From: Apostichopus japonicus
Lineage: Eukaryota > Echinodermata > Holothuroidea > Aspidochirotida > Stichopodidae
Assembly (NCBI RefSeq): GCF_037975245.1
Contig: NC_092571.1
Span: forward strand, 14,629,417 to 14,687,416
Reading direction: 5' to 3'
Length of the DNA stretch: 58,000 nt
Shown here: positions 46,594 through 58,000 of the stretch, one piece after another
How the letters are laid out: every line of letters begins with the position of its first letter
How positions within the stretch are numbered: position 1 is the stretch's first letter
The notes under the pieces: generated by a model
What the model was told of the DNA's origin: nothing
Databases searched by the model: none
What the model saw: only the letters and a program-made list of their open reading frames with translations
Made by a program: the position numbers and the translations under genes

Positions 46594-46762
46594 TAACTGA
46601 AGTAGTAGCTCCATCTAAGCGTGTCCTCGTTGCTAATTTTATGTGGATGTTTTTCGCGGGGGGATATTTCCTTCTCTCCGGAATGGCGAAACTGATTGGA
46701 AATTGGCGCCTCTTAACGCTGATATTTACTCTTCCTTACATTCCATTGTTTGTAATAACATT
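46594..46762 (+). CDS. SLC22-type transporter, exon 4
   Basis: Acceptor TTTACTTTTGCAG, donor GTAAGTA, 169 nt, phase 1 in and 2 out. Encodes (I)TEVVAPSKRVLVANFMWMF, then FAGGYFLLSGMAKLIGNWRL and a second helix. The TE(F/V)V.P..R pattern and the helix 5 / W-R-L / helix 6 order are as in other SLC22 proteins. Confidence 0.93.
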
Positions 46763-46861
46763 GTAAGTATTATATTGTTAACAAAACGTTTTGAAACTAG
46801 ATCTAAGTCGTAACTGATCAAACCGAGTTGTCGAACATTTTCGGTTCATACTCTTTGTTAT

Positions 46862-47199
46862 TTGGATGAATAGATGCGATATAGCCGGTGGCAGGCAGTC
46901 CTGGAGGCGGTGAAGTCTGACATTCGCCTTCGGGTTGAAGGTGATTTTCGCCGTTTATCTGGGGCTGCCTTTTTTGGACGCTGGTGTGCTAGGGAGGGGT
47001 GTTTCGTTTCGCTGCGTGCTGGTCGTCCTTTTGTGGGGTTTTTAACGTTTAAGTGGGTGGTTTGGGGTTTGTCTCTGCAGATCGCTGGGCTTATTTACTT
47101 TGTTTGGCTTCATTGACTTGAGTTTTTTTGATGTGAATGGGATAGTTGGGTAGTGCCGTTTGACGTTTTGGATCCCGCAGGGCGGGTCACGTAAAAAGC
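46862..47199 (+). mobile_element. LINE-A 3' fragment in SLC22 intron 4, with TSD
   Basis: ACTCTTTGTTAT (46850-46861) and ACTCTTTGTTGT (47200-47211) match at 11 of 12. The fragment carries the ORF2 end (WQAVLEAVKSDIRLRVEGDF, RRLSGAAFFGRW) and a 3' UTR ending GGGTCACGTAAAAAGC. ORF2 ends at a stop about 85 bp after the GRW motif. Confidence 0.85.
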
Positions 47200-47211
47200 A
47201 CTCTTTGTTGT

Positions 47212-50200
47212 CAATTCCAAATACAATGGAAGCTTGTATAGGGATTCGGGTGCTGTAACTGCATGCGTATCACCTTTCCAGTCCTACCCTGGAGTTCAGT
47301 GACAATAGCTCCTACCCTCTACAGCAATATACATGGCCCTCGATATGTGTTTCGGAAGGGGATCCCTCGTCCCCCTCCTCGCCCCTGCCAAACACACACA
47401 CATACTCACTGCAAATCTACTTCCTAACACTTAATATCACACAGTTACATCAAATTGATATCTTCACGATGTTAGCGTCAAAGTGGGTACATGAGTAAAG
47501 GAAAAATTGTTCCTTTCCAATGACTGTGTTATTACAAAAAATGACTCAAGCAATAGAACGCAACCTAAAAGTGAGTGGCGAAAAAAAATCCTCTGAGTCG
47601 CTTGGTTCCTTTCGTATGCATTTTCCACTGTATTAAATATCAGAGAGTATTTTACTGTATGAAATCGTTTTAAAATCAGTCAAAAAAATCCAAAAGAAGG
47701 TATTTTAGTACTTGAGTCTATATAACTTATTACTTATTTCAAATATTCGTTAACAATATTTTTAAAACATATTCAAAAGCAACTATGCTAGCTTAAACAT
47801 TAAAAGTCCATTATCCCAGCTTCATGTCATCTCAGCGCCGATTCTGTGGGTTGGCGGTTTGTTTTGTCGCGTCTCAGTCCTCATGGAAACTCCTCGGTCG
47901 CGGAGATAAACGAGTTGGAGACCGCTGGCCTAATATTTATTTCTTTTGATTACAGAGTTTATACAATGGTTGTCTCCATATGTCCACTGAGTTATCCTTC
48001 ACATCTGTCATTTGGTCAAACATCTTCTTTGTCAAAAGGACATATATAGGGGCAAATCTTTGCGTTGGGCTTGCACAGTTTGCAGAAAGATCTTAAATAA
48101 AACAGAACTATGTGGAGGTTTTGTGAAAATAATTATGATAGAAATGATAACAATGTAGATATTTTCATTATAATGGGATGGTCACTCATGCAGACTATCG
48201 CGTCCTAACCTCCCTCCCCTCCTCCCCTCCCACCCCCTTTCCTCCCTCCCCTCCTCCCCGCACCTCTAGGTGCCAACATCATGTGTACAAGAAAGAGGTT
48301 CAGTGTACACCCCACCAGGAAGTGATTTCCTTCTCTAACATAGCTTCGTGCTTTATTTATTTATTTATTTGGCCATGCTTCCCCGATATCATAGAATTTG
48401 AGGGGAAAAAAGTCATAGTCAGATGCTGGTGTACTTAATTCAATCCCATTGAGATCCTAAAGGCAACCAGTTCGTAACCCCCCCCCCCCCCCCCAATCTT
48501 CTCTCACTCTCTCTCTCTTTACCCAATACCACCAAGAAGCACTGCACTACCACCCTCGAAGTCGTTTTCTAAACGTATACATGCATATCAATGTTGGAGC
48601 ACTCTTGAATAACTGGTAGGATAGTGAGGGGATTTATGGGAGGGTTGGTGTGCCCGAACCCGCAGACAAAACAAGTGTATTAAAAAACATACTATAAGCA
48701 AACCTCAGAATGCTAAACGTTTTGACCAATGTGATGACCTTCAATGGAGGCTCCCAAAAACCACCGGGAATATGTGTGAAAAAATTATTACAGCCCCACT
48801 TCATTATATAGCTGACATTTCTCATCGAAAAAAGAGAAACGTTTGATAAAAGCTCGGTGTTCGCGATCCTGACAAGGACAGAGTTTCAAATGGTTTACTG
48901 CAGCTGAATAACTTTATATTGGGATTCTCTTCAGTTCTGTGTAATCCAAGCAGCTGTTTTGTAACGTCGTTTGTGAATTAGATAATCCTCCAAAAGGTAC
49001 ACACATTCACAGAGGGGAGGCGGAAGAGGATTGAATGTTGGAAGGGAGGAGCCCAAAAAGAATTATCTCAAAACTTTCCGGCCAAATTAATTCTTTGTGC
49101 GATCTCGAGTTATATATTATGTATTTCATAACGCAATTTTGGGGGTTTTTTGGGGGGAGGGGGATCAAATGGTGGAATTCAGCCTCAGCAGAACCGTGTA
49201 TTGAGAGTCGTGCCAAGTGGAGAGCCGCAAACCACGGTCATGTGAGCCATGGGGGGGGCGGGAGGATAAAGCACATTTTTTGGTACATAAACTATGTGAT
49301 GTTCTTGCACGCACAAGTCGTTGAAAGATAACATTTATAACTTATATTGAGGTGTAAATATCAGTTTATATTTATATTGTATGTGTAGAGATCTGTGGTA
49401 CAATTTTTTTTTCTTCCAAGATCGATTTAATACGAAATATTATGAAAAGTACAGAACTTGAAAGTATATGACGTGAGTTTCCCTTTGAACACTTGTTAGT
49501 TTGCACCGCAATTCTATCCGAAATGCGAATACAACTTCAACATATCTATTGTTATTCACGAATCGTATAACTTCACTTCAAAATAATTCACATTTGTCTG
49601 AACAACAAGCTATTGAATGTCTTAAAACTAATGATCTAATATGATCACGTGGCTAATGTAGTTTGACTGAAGTTGTAACTTCAGGGCCAGGTGTAACTAC
49701 GTAAAGGGGTCCTACAGGGTGTATCGGGTGCGCGTCACAGCTTGAAACTATTATTTTGGAAAGGAATCGACCTCTCCTTTTATACTTCTGTATAAACTAA
49801 CTAAGTTATCGGTTTTGCTCAAGTTATAGGTTTATTGTCCCACGACAATACTAGGTTTATGGATATGCGTTCTGATGTATATCTATGTAGTAGAAGAAAT
49901 TTTCTGTTGATATGCTGCATGCATATTTACCCTCGGCTGGTTGTTTAAAAAGAATGCAACATATTTTTATTTATCCGCTAAACATCCTAAAAATAACGTT
50001 CAAAGCAGTTTCTTGCTGGTTTTGATCAAATCATTTTGAACATTGTGTAGGCCTTATAATCGATACTTAAGTCATGAAATCGTTTATATTGATTGAGCTT
50101 GTCGTAATGTCTTTCTTTTAACATTATGCAGTACATTACTATGGGTGATGATATGTTGAGTTCCAAAGGGAATCATAATGAACTTGCTTAATAACTTTCA

Positions 50201-50640
50201 TTTTGTGAAAAAACAACAAGTACACCAGTAAGTAAAACAATGTTCTCTTTATACATGTTATACTGCAGTCGAATGTGAAGGGGTTTGTTACTGCCACGAG
50301 CGTTCCATGCAGGTTCAGATCTCACCCAGAGTCAAATTTTCTTGGCCGATTCAAAATAACTGCTGTGAAATGGTGTTGAGCTTAGTGGTCCCCTCGAAAT
50401 TGTTAGTAATATGTGGAATGTGGTTATACTCTGTCGCTGGTGTCGAAACAATTTCGTTTCATGATGGCTGTACAACAAGAATTGTTGACTAGCCTTATGT
50501 TCTTTCCATCCTTCGTGACCTCTGGAGATTGCTCGATCAAAATGGTTTCTCAGACATAATAATTGTTCTAAGCTGCATAATAAAATGTCTAACGTACAGT
50601 AACGTAATGCTTTTGTAACATTTTCTGATGTTGTTTATAG
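47212..50640 (+). other. Rest of SLC22 intron 4
   Basis: No exon or known repeat found. Contains a C-run (48478-48495), a CCTCCC-rich tract (48210-48260) and a G-run near 49140-49165. Open frames at 48.6-49.3 kb overlap on opposite strands and are not supported. Confidence 0.6.
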
Positions 50641-50788
50641 CTTCTTTCTACAAGAATCACCGAGATGGTTGATTACCCGACGTGATACCGCAAAGGCACA
50701 GAAGGTGTTATCAAGGATTGCATCTGTAAATCAGAGAGATATCCAGGAAGAAGAGATTCAGAAAAGCTGTGATGTCGACGCCCCAGAG
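50641..50788 (+). CDS. SLC22-type transporter, exon 5
   Basis: Acceptor GATGTTGTTTATAG, donor GTGAGTT, 148 nt, phase 2 in and 0 out. Encodes (F)FFLQESPRWLITRRDTAK, the ESPRWL signature at the end of helix 6, then the start of the cytoplasmic loop (AQKVLSRIASVNQRDIQEEE). Confidence 0.93.
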
Positions 50789-51239
50789 GTGAGTTTATCA
50801 ATAAGTACTAAAATTAAACGAATAATATACTTCAAATATCTTTTAAAAAAAACATTATGTCAATAGTTGATTTAACATCACCTTGTAAGATCATTTCAAT
50901 TACAATTTTTGTTTGGATATCGGTAAGTCATGATGATCAAATCTTAACATATTTTCTTCGTGTTGATTATATTTCATTACACATATAAGTCATTACACAT
51001 ATAAGTATAGTGCAAATAAGTAACCTTCAAATGATATAGTTAAATGTCTAGACAGCTCCATTAATACCAACGTGTGGAAATGGCATTGTTTCTAACGATG
51101 TTTCAATATCATTATACCCTGTAGAAAATGTAAATGGAAATATGCAAAAAACGTTATAGGCTCATACAAAATATTGTCTGGCATTCTTATATAAGCGGGT
51201 AAGATATCAATATGTAAGAGTGGTATGCTGATCAGCAGC

Positions 51240-52635
51240 TTTGATAAGGTGGATCGCGGTTTTTTAATTAAATTTTTAATTAATAAATTGTATTGGAGGC
51301 GTTTCAGTTGCACCCAAATTTTCTTATATGGATTTCTGTTTTGTATTAGGAAAGTTTAAGTTTTGTAATCGTAAATGGGTTTTGTTCAGAGGTTTTAAAC
51401 GTAGAGAAGGGGTGCGCCAGGGGTGCCCTCTGTCTCCATTACTTTATGTTTGGTTTAGCGAGTCCCTATTCCGTCTTTGGAAAGGGACTCGAGACTTGTT
51501 CCATTCGTTGTGCCAGGGGGTCAAGGTGAAATGCGTTCAATATGCAGATGACGTCACGTGCGTGTTTCGAGTCTGACCTCCTTTCGCGCCCTCGGAGGAT
51601 TTACCTATCTTTGAGAGAGCTTCCGGGGTGAAGTTGAATCCGAACAAGACAAAGAGCCTTCACCTTGGTAGCTGGAGATACAGAGACTTATCTTTCAGTG
51701 CATCATGGTCGGATCAGAATATCAAAATGAATGGTATAGGGTTCGGCTACGATGCACCTTGTGATGTCACCTGGAACGAGAGGGCTGAGGTATTTGAGAG
51801 CAGACTCGAAACCTTTGGCACCCGCTGGCTTTCGATCTTGGGGAAAGTCACCGTTATTAATCGTTTTGTTTCGCCCATCTTGTGGTACCCGGGCGTGGTG
51901 TACCCAATTCCGCGTCGCGTCCTGGTGCGGTTGGAGAGGGCGTTTTTTTCATTCATTTGGTCGGGTGGTACAGAGCTTGTCAAGAGGGCGGTATTGTACC
52001 AAAAACTGGAGAAGGGGGGACTAGGGGTGGTTCATCTGGGAAGTAAATTGACGTTATTGTTATTTAAGCAATTGTTTATAGCGGTAACTGCCCCAGGGTT
52101 GCCTTGTTCATATTTTGTACGTTTTGGGGCGGGTTGCACTTGCGTCGATGGGTCCCGGCGCTGTTTAGCAACAGAGAACCGCAAAGTAGTATTCCGAGCA
52201 GGGTGGTGCGTGTCATAATTTTGTTCCGCACTTATTGAATTGCTCCCTGTTGACCTGTCACGGCCGGCCCTCGTTCACAGTTCCTTGATTGACAGGGCCT
52301 TGAATGTTTTTTTGTTTGTTGTTTTGGTGCAGGGACGTCATTCTGCCGAAGTATGGCGTTCGGTGAATTCAATGCTGAATAATTACAGGTTGCAAGATCT
52401 TGCCTTGAGAATTGCTCACGGGGCCTTACTGACAAATTTGAAAAGGTATCATTGGCGATTGGGTGATGGACTGTGCCCTAGGACCGGCTGTGACAGCTTA
52501 GAGAGTACTGCTCATGTTTTTGTGGCATTGTTCCTTTGTTTTAAGCTTGTGGGAGTGGTTTCAGAACTGGACCGACCGTGTAACGGGAGACCGTTCATGG
52601 TCGGTTGGACAGGACTTTTTGGTTCCTTGCTTTAG
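51240..52635 (+). pseudogene. LINE-A reverse transcriptase (ORF2 fragment)
   Basis: Motif A AFDKVDRGF at 51237-51263 is one frame off. From 51328 a single frame runs to 52635 with stops only at 51574-51576 and about 52216-52218. It contains motif B (GVRQGCPLSPLLY), the catalytic motif C QYADDVT, the segment VKLNPNKTKSLHLGSW, a thumb/connection region (GKVTVINRFVSPILWYPGVV, FFSFIWSGGTELVKRAV) and a C-terminal zinc finger (GDGLCPRTGCDSLESTAHVF) whose final Cys is in the next frame. Target-primed reverse transcription is the family role. This copy is disabled by truncation, one frameshift and two stops, but the low number of breaks suggests fairly recent insertion. Confidence 0.88.
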
Positions 52636-55307
52636 CAAAAGGAACCTATGCAGTCAGGTTGGCGTGTGTGTGTATGTATGTATGTATGTATGTATGTGTG
52701 TGTGTGTGTCTGTGACACTTGCTTGGGTACGCTCTATCTCAATAAGGGAATGTTGGATTGAGGCCAAACTTGGACTATAGATCCGCCATATGGAGAAGGT
52801 GTGCCCTATTGTTTTTGGTGCCCACAAAGGTCACCAAAGGTCAGTTATGGTCCAAAAACCGAAAATATTAAAACTGCAATAACTCCCAGTGCCAATGTGC
52901 GACAAGATTGATAGTTTGGGACAAGTTGTGAACTGGTTAGGGGAGCATTTTCAAACTTAACGGTCATGTGATCCGAGGTCACCAAAGGTCAATTAATGAT
53001 AAAAAATTAGTATTTTTGCAATAACTTGAGAACGAAATGTCTGTTAGGGTTGGGAGTTGCCTCAATGTAATCCAATTGTCGACCCGCATCTGGGTGACCC
53101 TTGACCTCAATTTGACCTCTGGTGACCTTTTCGTGTTTTTGGGATTTTTACAGTTTCGATGCTATTTTCAGATGTCAAAGGTACCTTCTGATCATAAATG
53201 TCTATAGGTTGACCCCGTGTGACCTTTATGTGCGAAGTTATATGGGGTCAAAGTTTTTCGGTCGGAGTTAGGATGGTTGTACAGACTTTTCGTTTTGTTT
53301 TTTGGAATCAGGAGATTAAACTACATCTGAAACCAAGGTCAAAAGGTCAAAGGTCACATTAGAAAAAATGTGCTTATTTTGGGAGGAAACGAGCAAAAAA
53401 GAAAATGTTTGGTTTTGATGCTAGATTTGGATATCAAAGGTACCTTCCGATCAAAAATGTCAATTGGTTGACACCCGTGTGACCTTCGTGTGCGAAGTTA
53501 TACGAGGTCAAAGTTAATTTTCACACATTTAATGCAACAACTCCCAGTGCCAAGGTGTGACATGGTTGATATTTTTGGACAAGTTGCAAATGGTATAGGG
53601 GTATATTTTCAAACTTACCGGTCATGTGATCCGAGGTCACCAAAGGTCAATTAATGTCAAAAAACTAGTATTTTGGGGGTAGAAAATGGGCAAAGAATAA
53701 AATGTTTGACTTTTTATAGTTTGATGCTCTAATTTAGGTCTCATCAATCAAAAATGTCAATAAGTTGACCCAAGGTGACCTTTGTATGTTAAGTCATATG
53801 AGGTCAAAGTTAATTTTCAGACATTTAGTGTAATAACTCCCAGTGCCAAGGTGTTACACAGTTGATATTTTGAGACAAGTTGCAAATGGTATAGGGGAAT
53901 ATTTTCAAACTTAACGGTCATGTGATCCGAGGTCACCAAAGGTCAATTAATGATAAAAAACTAGTATTTTTGCGATAACTTGAGAACAAATTGTCCGTTA
54001 GAGTTGGGAGTTGCTTCAATGAAGCCCAATTGTCGACCCGCATCTGGGTGACCCTTGACCTCAATTTGACCTCTGGTGACCTTTTCGTGTTTTGTGGATT
54101 TTTTACAGTTTCGATGCTATTTTCAGATGTCAAAGGTACCTTCTGATCATAAATGTCAATAGGTTGACCCCTGTGTGACCTTCGTGTGCGAAGTTATATG
54201 AGGTCAAAGTTAATTTTCAGACATTTAATGCAATAACTCCCAGTTCCAAGGTGTGACAAGGTTGATATTTTTGGAGTAGTTGCAAATGGTATAGGGGGAT
54301 ATTTTCAAACTTAACGGTCATGTGATACAAGGTCACCAAAGGTCAATTAATGATAAAAAACTAGTATTTTTGCGGCAAAAAAAACTTAAGAACAAATTGT
54401 CCGTTAGGGTTGGGAATTGCTCCAATGTAATCCAATTGTCGACCCGCATCTGGGTGACCCTTGACCTCAATTTGACCTCTGGTGACCTTTTCGTGTTTTG
54501 TGGATTTTTACAGTTTCGATGCTATTTTCAGATGTTCAGATTTTCAGATGTCAGAAGGTACCTTCTGATCATAAATGTCAATGGGTTGACCCCTGTGTGA
54601 CCTTCGTGTGTGAAGTTATTTGAGGTCAAAGTTAATTTTCACACATTTAATGCAATAACTCCCAGTGCCAAGGTGTGACAAGGTTGATTTATTTGGACAA
54701 GTTGCAAATGGTATAGGGGAATATTTTCAAACTTAACGGTCATGTGATCCAAGGTCACCAAAGGTCAGCTAATGTTAAAAAAGTAGTATTATGGGGGGAG
54801 AAAATGGGCAAAGAAAAAATGTTTGAATTTTTACAGTCATGCTCTATTTAGGTCTCACAGATCAAAAATGTCAATTGGTTGACCTCCGGGTGACCTTTGT
54901 GTGTGAAGTTACATACAAGTTCAAAAGTTAATTTTTTGACATTTAATGCAATTAAATCTCAATGCCAAGGTTTGACATGGTTGATATTTTGGGACAAGTT
55001 GTGAATGGGGTGGTGGAACATTTTGAAACTTCAAGGTCATGTCATCTGAGGTCACCATTGTTATCATATCTGTTGACACGCTTGTAGGTCTCTTATATTT
55101 CTTACATTTTCGACGCCATATTTAGATCTCAAAAGTGGCTTTTGATAAAAAATCCGATCACATTTTGTGATCACAAAAGTGTTGGCTATAGTGTTGGTTA
55201 CTTTATGGGAACATGTAGGACAATTACTTGGACTATTTCAGCCCAATCTTGCTTGATAATATGATGTGTATTGTCATATACCCCAAGCAAGGAACCACAG
55301 TGCCCTT
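52620..55307. mobile_element. AGGTCA-rich repeat element inserted in the LINE
   Basis: Interrupts the LINE-A sequence between GGACAGGACTTTT and GGGCTCTTG. TGGTTCCTTGCTT at 52620-52632 is the exact complement of AAGCAAGGAACCA at 55285-55297, so the insert has 13-bp inverted repeats near its ends. About ten further bases lie beyond the right arm. Left of the core is a (TGTA)n/(TG)n run (52665-52705). The core is the tandem repeat described separately. No protein is encoded. The 8-bp flanks (GGACTTTT and GGGCTCTT) are only partly alike. Confidence 0.7.
52865..55075. repeat. Tandem repeat of about 300- and 410-bp units dense in AGGTCA/TGACCT
   Basis: The phrase ACTCCCAGTGCCAA recurs near 52885, 53531, 53837, 54239 (variant), 54660 and, degraded, at 54955. 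The phrase CGGTCATGTGATCCGAGGTC also recurs with it. Spacings are about 300 or 400-420 bp (and one double-length gap), so long and short unit types are mixed. Each long unit carries several TGACCT or AGGTCA hexamers (for example GGTCACCAAAGGTCA and TTGACCTCAATTTGACCTC). Confidence 0.85.
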
Positions 55308-56645
55308 GGGCTCTTGTTATTATATGGGATAGACCCTCCAGTTTGCCCTGTTGCTGTGTTGCACCGAATAATTTGTGTCTGTGCTATTTTGAAAAAAGAA
55401 AAGTTATATGGAGGAATAGATGCAATTTAGTTTTTACGGGAAAATTTGCCAGTTGGCAGGCAGTTCTGGAGGCGTTGAAGTATGATATTAGCCTACAGGT
55501 TGAAGGCGATTTTCGCCGTTTATGTTCATGGGGCTGCTTTCTACGGGCGCGGGTGTGCTGGGGACGGGTGTTATGTTTCTCTGCGTGCTGGTCGTTCTTT
55601 TGTGTGTTTTTTTTTAATCTTCGAGTGGGTGGTTGGGGGTTTGTCTCTGCTGGTCGGTAAGCGTATTTTCTCTTTAGGCTCTCTTGACTTGAGTTTTGTT
55701 TGTCAGAGTGGGCTGGTTGGGTAGTGTCGTTTGGCCATGACGTTTTGGTTCTCGCAGGGCGGGTCACGTTAAACGCACAGTGGTATGCTGTTGTACAAAT
55801 ATAACATACTCATTTGACCAATAAAATCTGATTTAAGTTTTTAAACTTGTGAAAACGGTCAAACTAATTTCAAACGTTTCTTAGATTCAAAAACGTTGCT
55901 CATATTATTCTTGACATGATGTTGCTGTGCTGTAACATGTTCATTTTCTTTCCGATATACGATGATTTTGAGAGATAACGTGTTGACTTCAATATTTGGC
56001 TGGTATTCCTGCTGACGTTATAGACAATTGGCAAGCATTATTTTGGGGCGTTTGGAAGTATGCATATACCGCTAGTATTGCAACAATCATATACCTACCC
56101 GCTATATGTGAGGTAAAACCCATGCATGCATGTAAGCGATAGCTATAGAACAGGAAATGCAACGAACAGTAAAGTTGGTATGGGGGTATATGGTGAAAAT
56201 AAATCGAGCAAATGGTTGGCAAGCCCAATCTCTTGATGATATTTTCTCAAAATCTACCAGCATAAGCATCTGAGTAATTAGGCTGAATGGGTTGCCGTTT
56301 GTATAGCTGAATGTTGTGTAAAGTTAAAGGGATTGAATGAAGAACTCTCGGGATATGTTTATGTTTCTTTCTTGTTTTGTGATAAAGAATTCTTTAAACA
56401 ATTAACTTTTCATGTTATGCTTCAATCTTCAAAATTCCTCCCCGTTCTAGGCTATCACTACAGTTGCATTCTTTGAAAAGAGTGTATAGAAAGTTGTGGC
56501 ACGATATCACGTCTTTGTGTGTCTTTGGTGGTTGTATAGTACATCATATATTACTTGCTTGCTTGCTTTTTTGGTTGTTTGCTTGTTGTTGTTTTTTTTA
56601 TTTTTTTTTTTTTATTATATATATATATGTATTCTCTATTTTCAG

Positions 56646-56737
56646 ACTACCAAAACAAACGAAGCCGTCGGTAACCTAGCTGCATTAATTCGAAGTCCAA
56701 CAATTTTACTAATTGTTGTCAACATGTCTTTCAATTG
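56646..56737 (+). CDS. SLC22-type transporter, exon 6 (gene continues past the window)
   Basis: Acceptor CTATTTTCAG, donor GTAAGTTG, 92 nt, phase 0 in and 2 out. Encodes TTKTNEAVGNLAALIRSPTI and LLIVVNMSFNW: the loop end (LxRSPxL-like) and start of helix 7, as expected after the intracellular loop. About 190 more residues (helices 7-12) should lie to the right of 58000. Confidence 0.9.
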
Positions 56738-57563
56738 GTAAGTTGTAAACTTCGGGGAAATTTCTGCACCAGATTGGTTTACCAGTGTATCTATGTCACT
56801 ACAGTTGAAACATGAGAAATTACCTCTCTTTTTTCTTCTTTTCTTTTTTTTTCCGTTTCTTTTTCCGAATCGTGGTAGGCTTTAAACCACAATTTTTGCC
56901 AGCTAACCATGCTTCACTGGAAATTAAACTCAATACGAAGCACGGAAATATCTATTGCAGGGTAAAGTTGCTGGGTTTGATTTATAATAGAAAAATACAT
57001 TTTTTTTTTTCATACTGCAGATCACAAGATGGAATAACAATGATGTTGTGTGAACAATCGCTTTTTTTTTTGTAATCTTATTTTCGGAAATGTTATTCCG
57101 AATATAAAGTCTGCAGATGTTTTCCATTTGTTATTGAAAATGACATAGTGATCCTGTATGGTTTTTTTCAGTTGGTCACCTTATAACATGGGACACTGAT
57201 TGTCACACAGTCACGTGATTCTCACACAATTCCCGCGCGAATCCATTTATGGAAGAGTATTTTAGTTCACGCTGATGACTTTTAACCGGTATCACGCAGC
57301 TCAAACTGTACAATGTACAAAACATAACAAACAGGACCCCAAATACATGAATAACCCGGTAACTCCATTTCCTTTCAATAAGTGACCTGATCTTCCATTG
57401 TTGAGGAATTAATAATGAATGACGTCATCATGAACCTGCTGTAGAATAAAGTAATAAAAAAAAAATTAATATAGGAAAAATTATTTAACAAAATGCTCAA
57501 AAATGTTAACAGTTTGGAAGAACACATGTTGAGTAAATCAGAAGTGTGAATAAGATTGCTGTT

Positions 57564-57567
<4 letters not shown>

Positions 57568-57649
<82 letters not shown>

Positions 57650-57726
57650 TTCTATATATATGTATATATATATATTTCTATATATATATATATATATATC
57701 CATGCATTGTTGGGCTTATTTTAAAT

Positions 57727-57776
<50 letters not shown>
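57568..57776. repeat. (TA)n microsatellite tracts
   Basis: Two TA runs (57568-57699 with TTTC/TGTA interruptions, and 57729-57776) separated by the left arm of an inverted repeat. Open frames of alternating Tyr/Ile across them are artefacts. Confidence 0.95.
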
Positions 57777-57783
<7 letters not shown>

Positions 57784-57845
57784 CATATGTATCAGATTAC
57801 CCGTTGATATGACTGGATTTAAAATAAGCCCAACAATGCATGGAT
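57698..57845. repeat. Perfect 32-bp inverted repeat enclosing a TA run
   Basis: The arm at 57698-57729 (ATCCATGCATTGTTGGGCTT...) is exactly complementary to the arm at 57814-57845. The 84-bp loop contains the TA tract. It is capable of forming a strong hairpin or cruciform. Confidence 0.9.
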
Positions 57846-58000
57846 CAGTTGTAACAATTTGTACCCTGCTTTCTATAGTAAACTACTGTAGACTAGAGCG
57901 ATTAGTTTGATGAGATAAAAAAAAAAGCAATGTCGAAACCTGTAGTGTTAAAATGTACGTGTTTGAACTCAAAGTGCAAACCATGTGCTGAGTACGAGAT

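Larger units (their letters stand above)
51231..55778 (+). mobile_element. LINE-A copy in SLC22 intron 5, split by a repeat element
   Basis: AGTGGTATGCTG flanks at 51219-51230 and again, perfectly, at 55779-55790, so the two LINE parts (51231-52619 and about 55308-55778) are one insertion. It starts inside the RT domain, so it is 5'-truncated, and ends at the LINE-A tail (GGGTCACGTTAAACGCAC). The intact order RT, thumb, zinc finger, ORF2 end, 3' UTR defines the family. By motif order and the fused C-terminal zinc finger it looks like the Tx1/L1 clade (family knowledge). Confidence 0.9.

Noticed and set aside
57506-57812. Open frames of Tyr/Ile repeats on both strands
   Set aside because: Produced by TA microsatellites on either strand.
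1-58000. CRISPR arrays, bacterial operons or rRNA genes
   Set aside because: None seen. The spliced genes and retroelements indicate an animal nuclear genome.

Overview
This window looks like animal nuclear DNA. It is AT-rich, has spliced genes with clear GT-AG junctions, carries many dead retrotransposon and DNA-transposon copies, and contains microsatellites. The mix of Tx1/L1-like LINEs with zinc-knuckle ORF1, a U2-snRNA-headed SINE, AGGTCA-rich repeats and an SLC22 transporter suggests a marine invertebrate, perhaps an echinoderm. The species-level placement is inference only.

Layout. 0.3-10.8 kb is a transposon graveyard. It holds an ORF1-only LINE derivative (284-2134) with a perfect 15-bp target duplication, a hAT-like element nested in a LINE tail, and a LINE nested in a U2-SINE. 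12.8-15.75 kb is a tandem array of about eight decayed immunoglobulin V-type exons on the minus strand. 16.49-16.57 kb is a minus-strand transmembrane exon. 17.7-19.3 kb is an old LINE plus a U2-SINE. 19.38-26.44 kb looks like one 7.06-kb DNA transposon with CACTG ends, palindromic subterminal repeats and pieces of a minus-strand gene. 27.3-31.6 kb holds three related minus-strand Ig-domain units. 32.7-39.8 kb is intergenic with duplications, MITE-like and LINE pieces, a U2-SINE with target duplication and a (GGAC)n tract. 39.89-56.74 kb carries the first six coding exons of a plus-strand SLC22-type transporter that runs off the right edge.

How it fits together. The Ig units share signal peptide, V-like domain, C2-like domain and phase-1 junctions. 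Phase-1 donors of all units match the phase-1 acceptor of the transmembrane exon, so a type I membrane receptor is the simplest model. The first V exon ends in its own donor and has no C2 domain beside it, whereas the third unit keeps an intact C2 exon beside a broken V. Splicing the first to the third, or to the acceptor-like site in the second, gives an in-frame product. The SLC22 exons join with perfectly matching phases (0, 2, 1, 2, 0) into one continuous MFS protein. Its introns host LINE tails and, in intron 5, a LINE split by a 2.7-kb AGGTCA repeat element.
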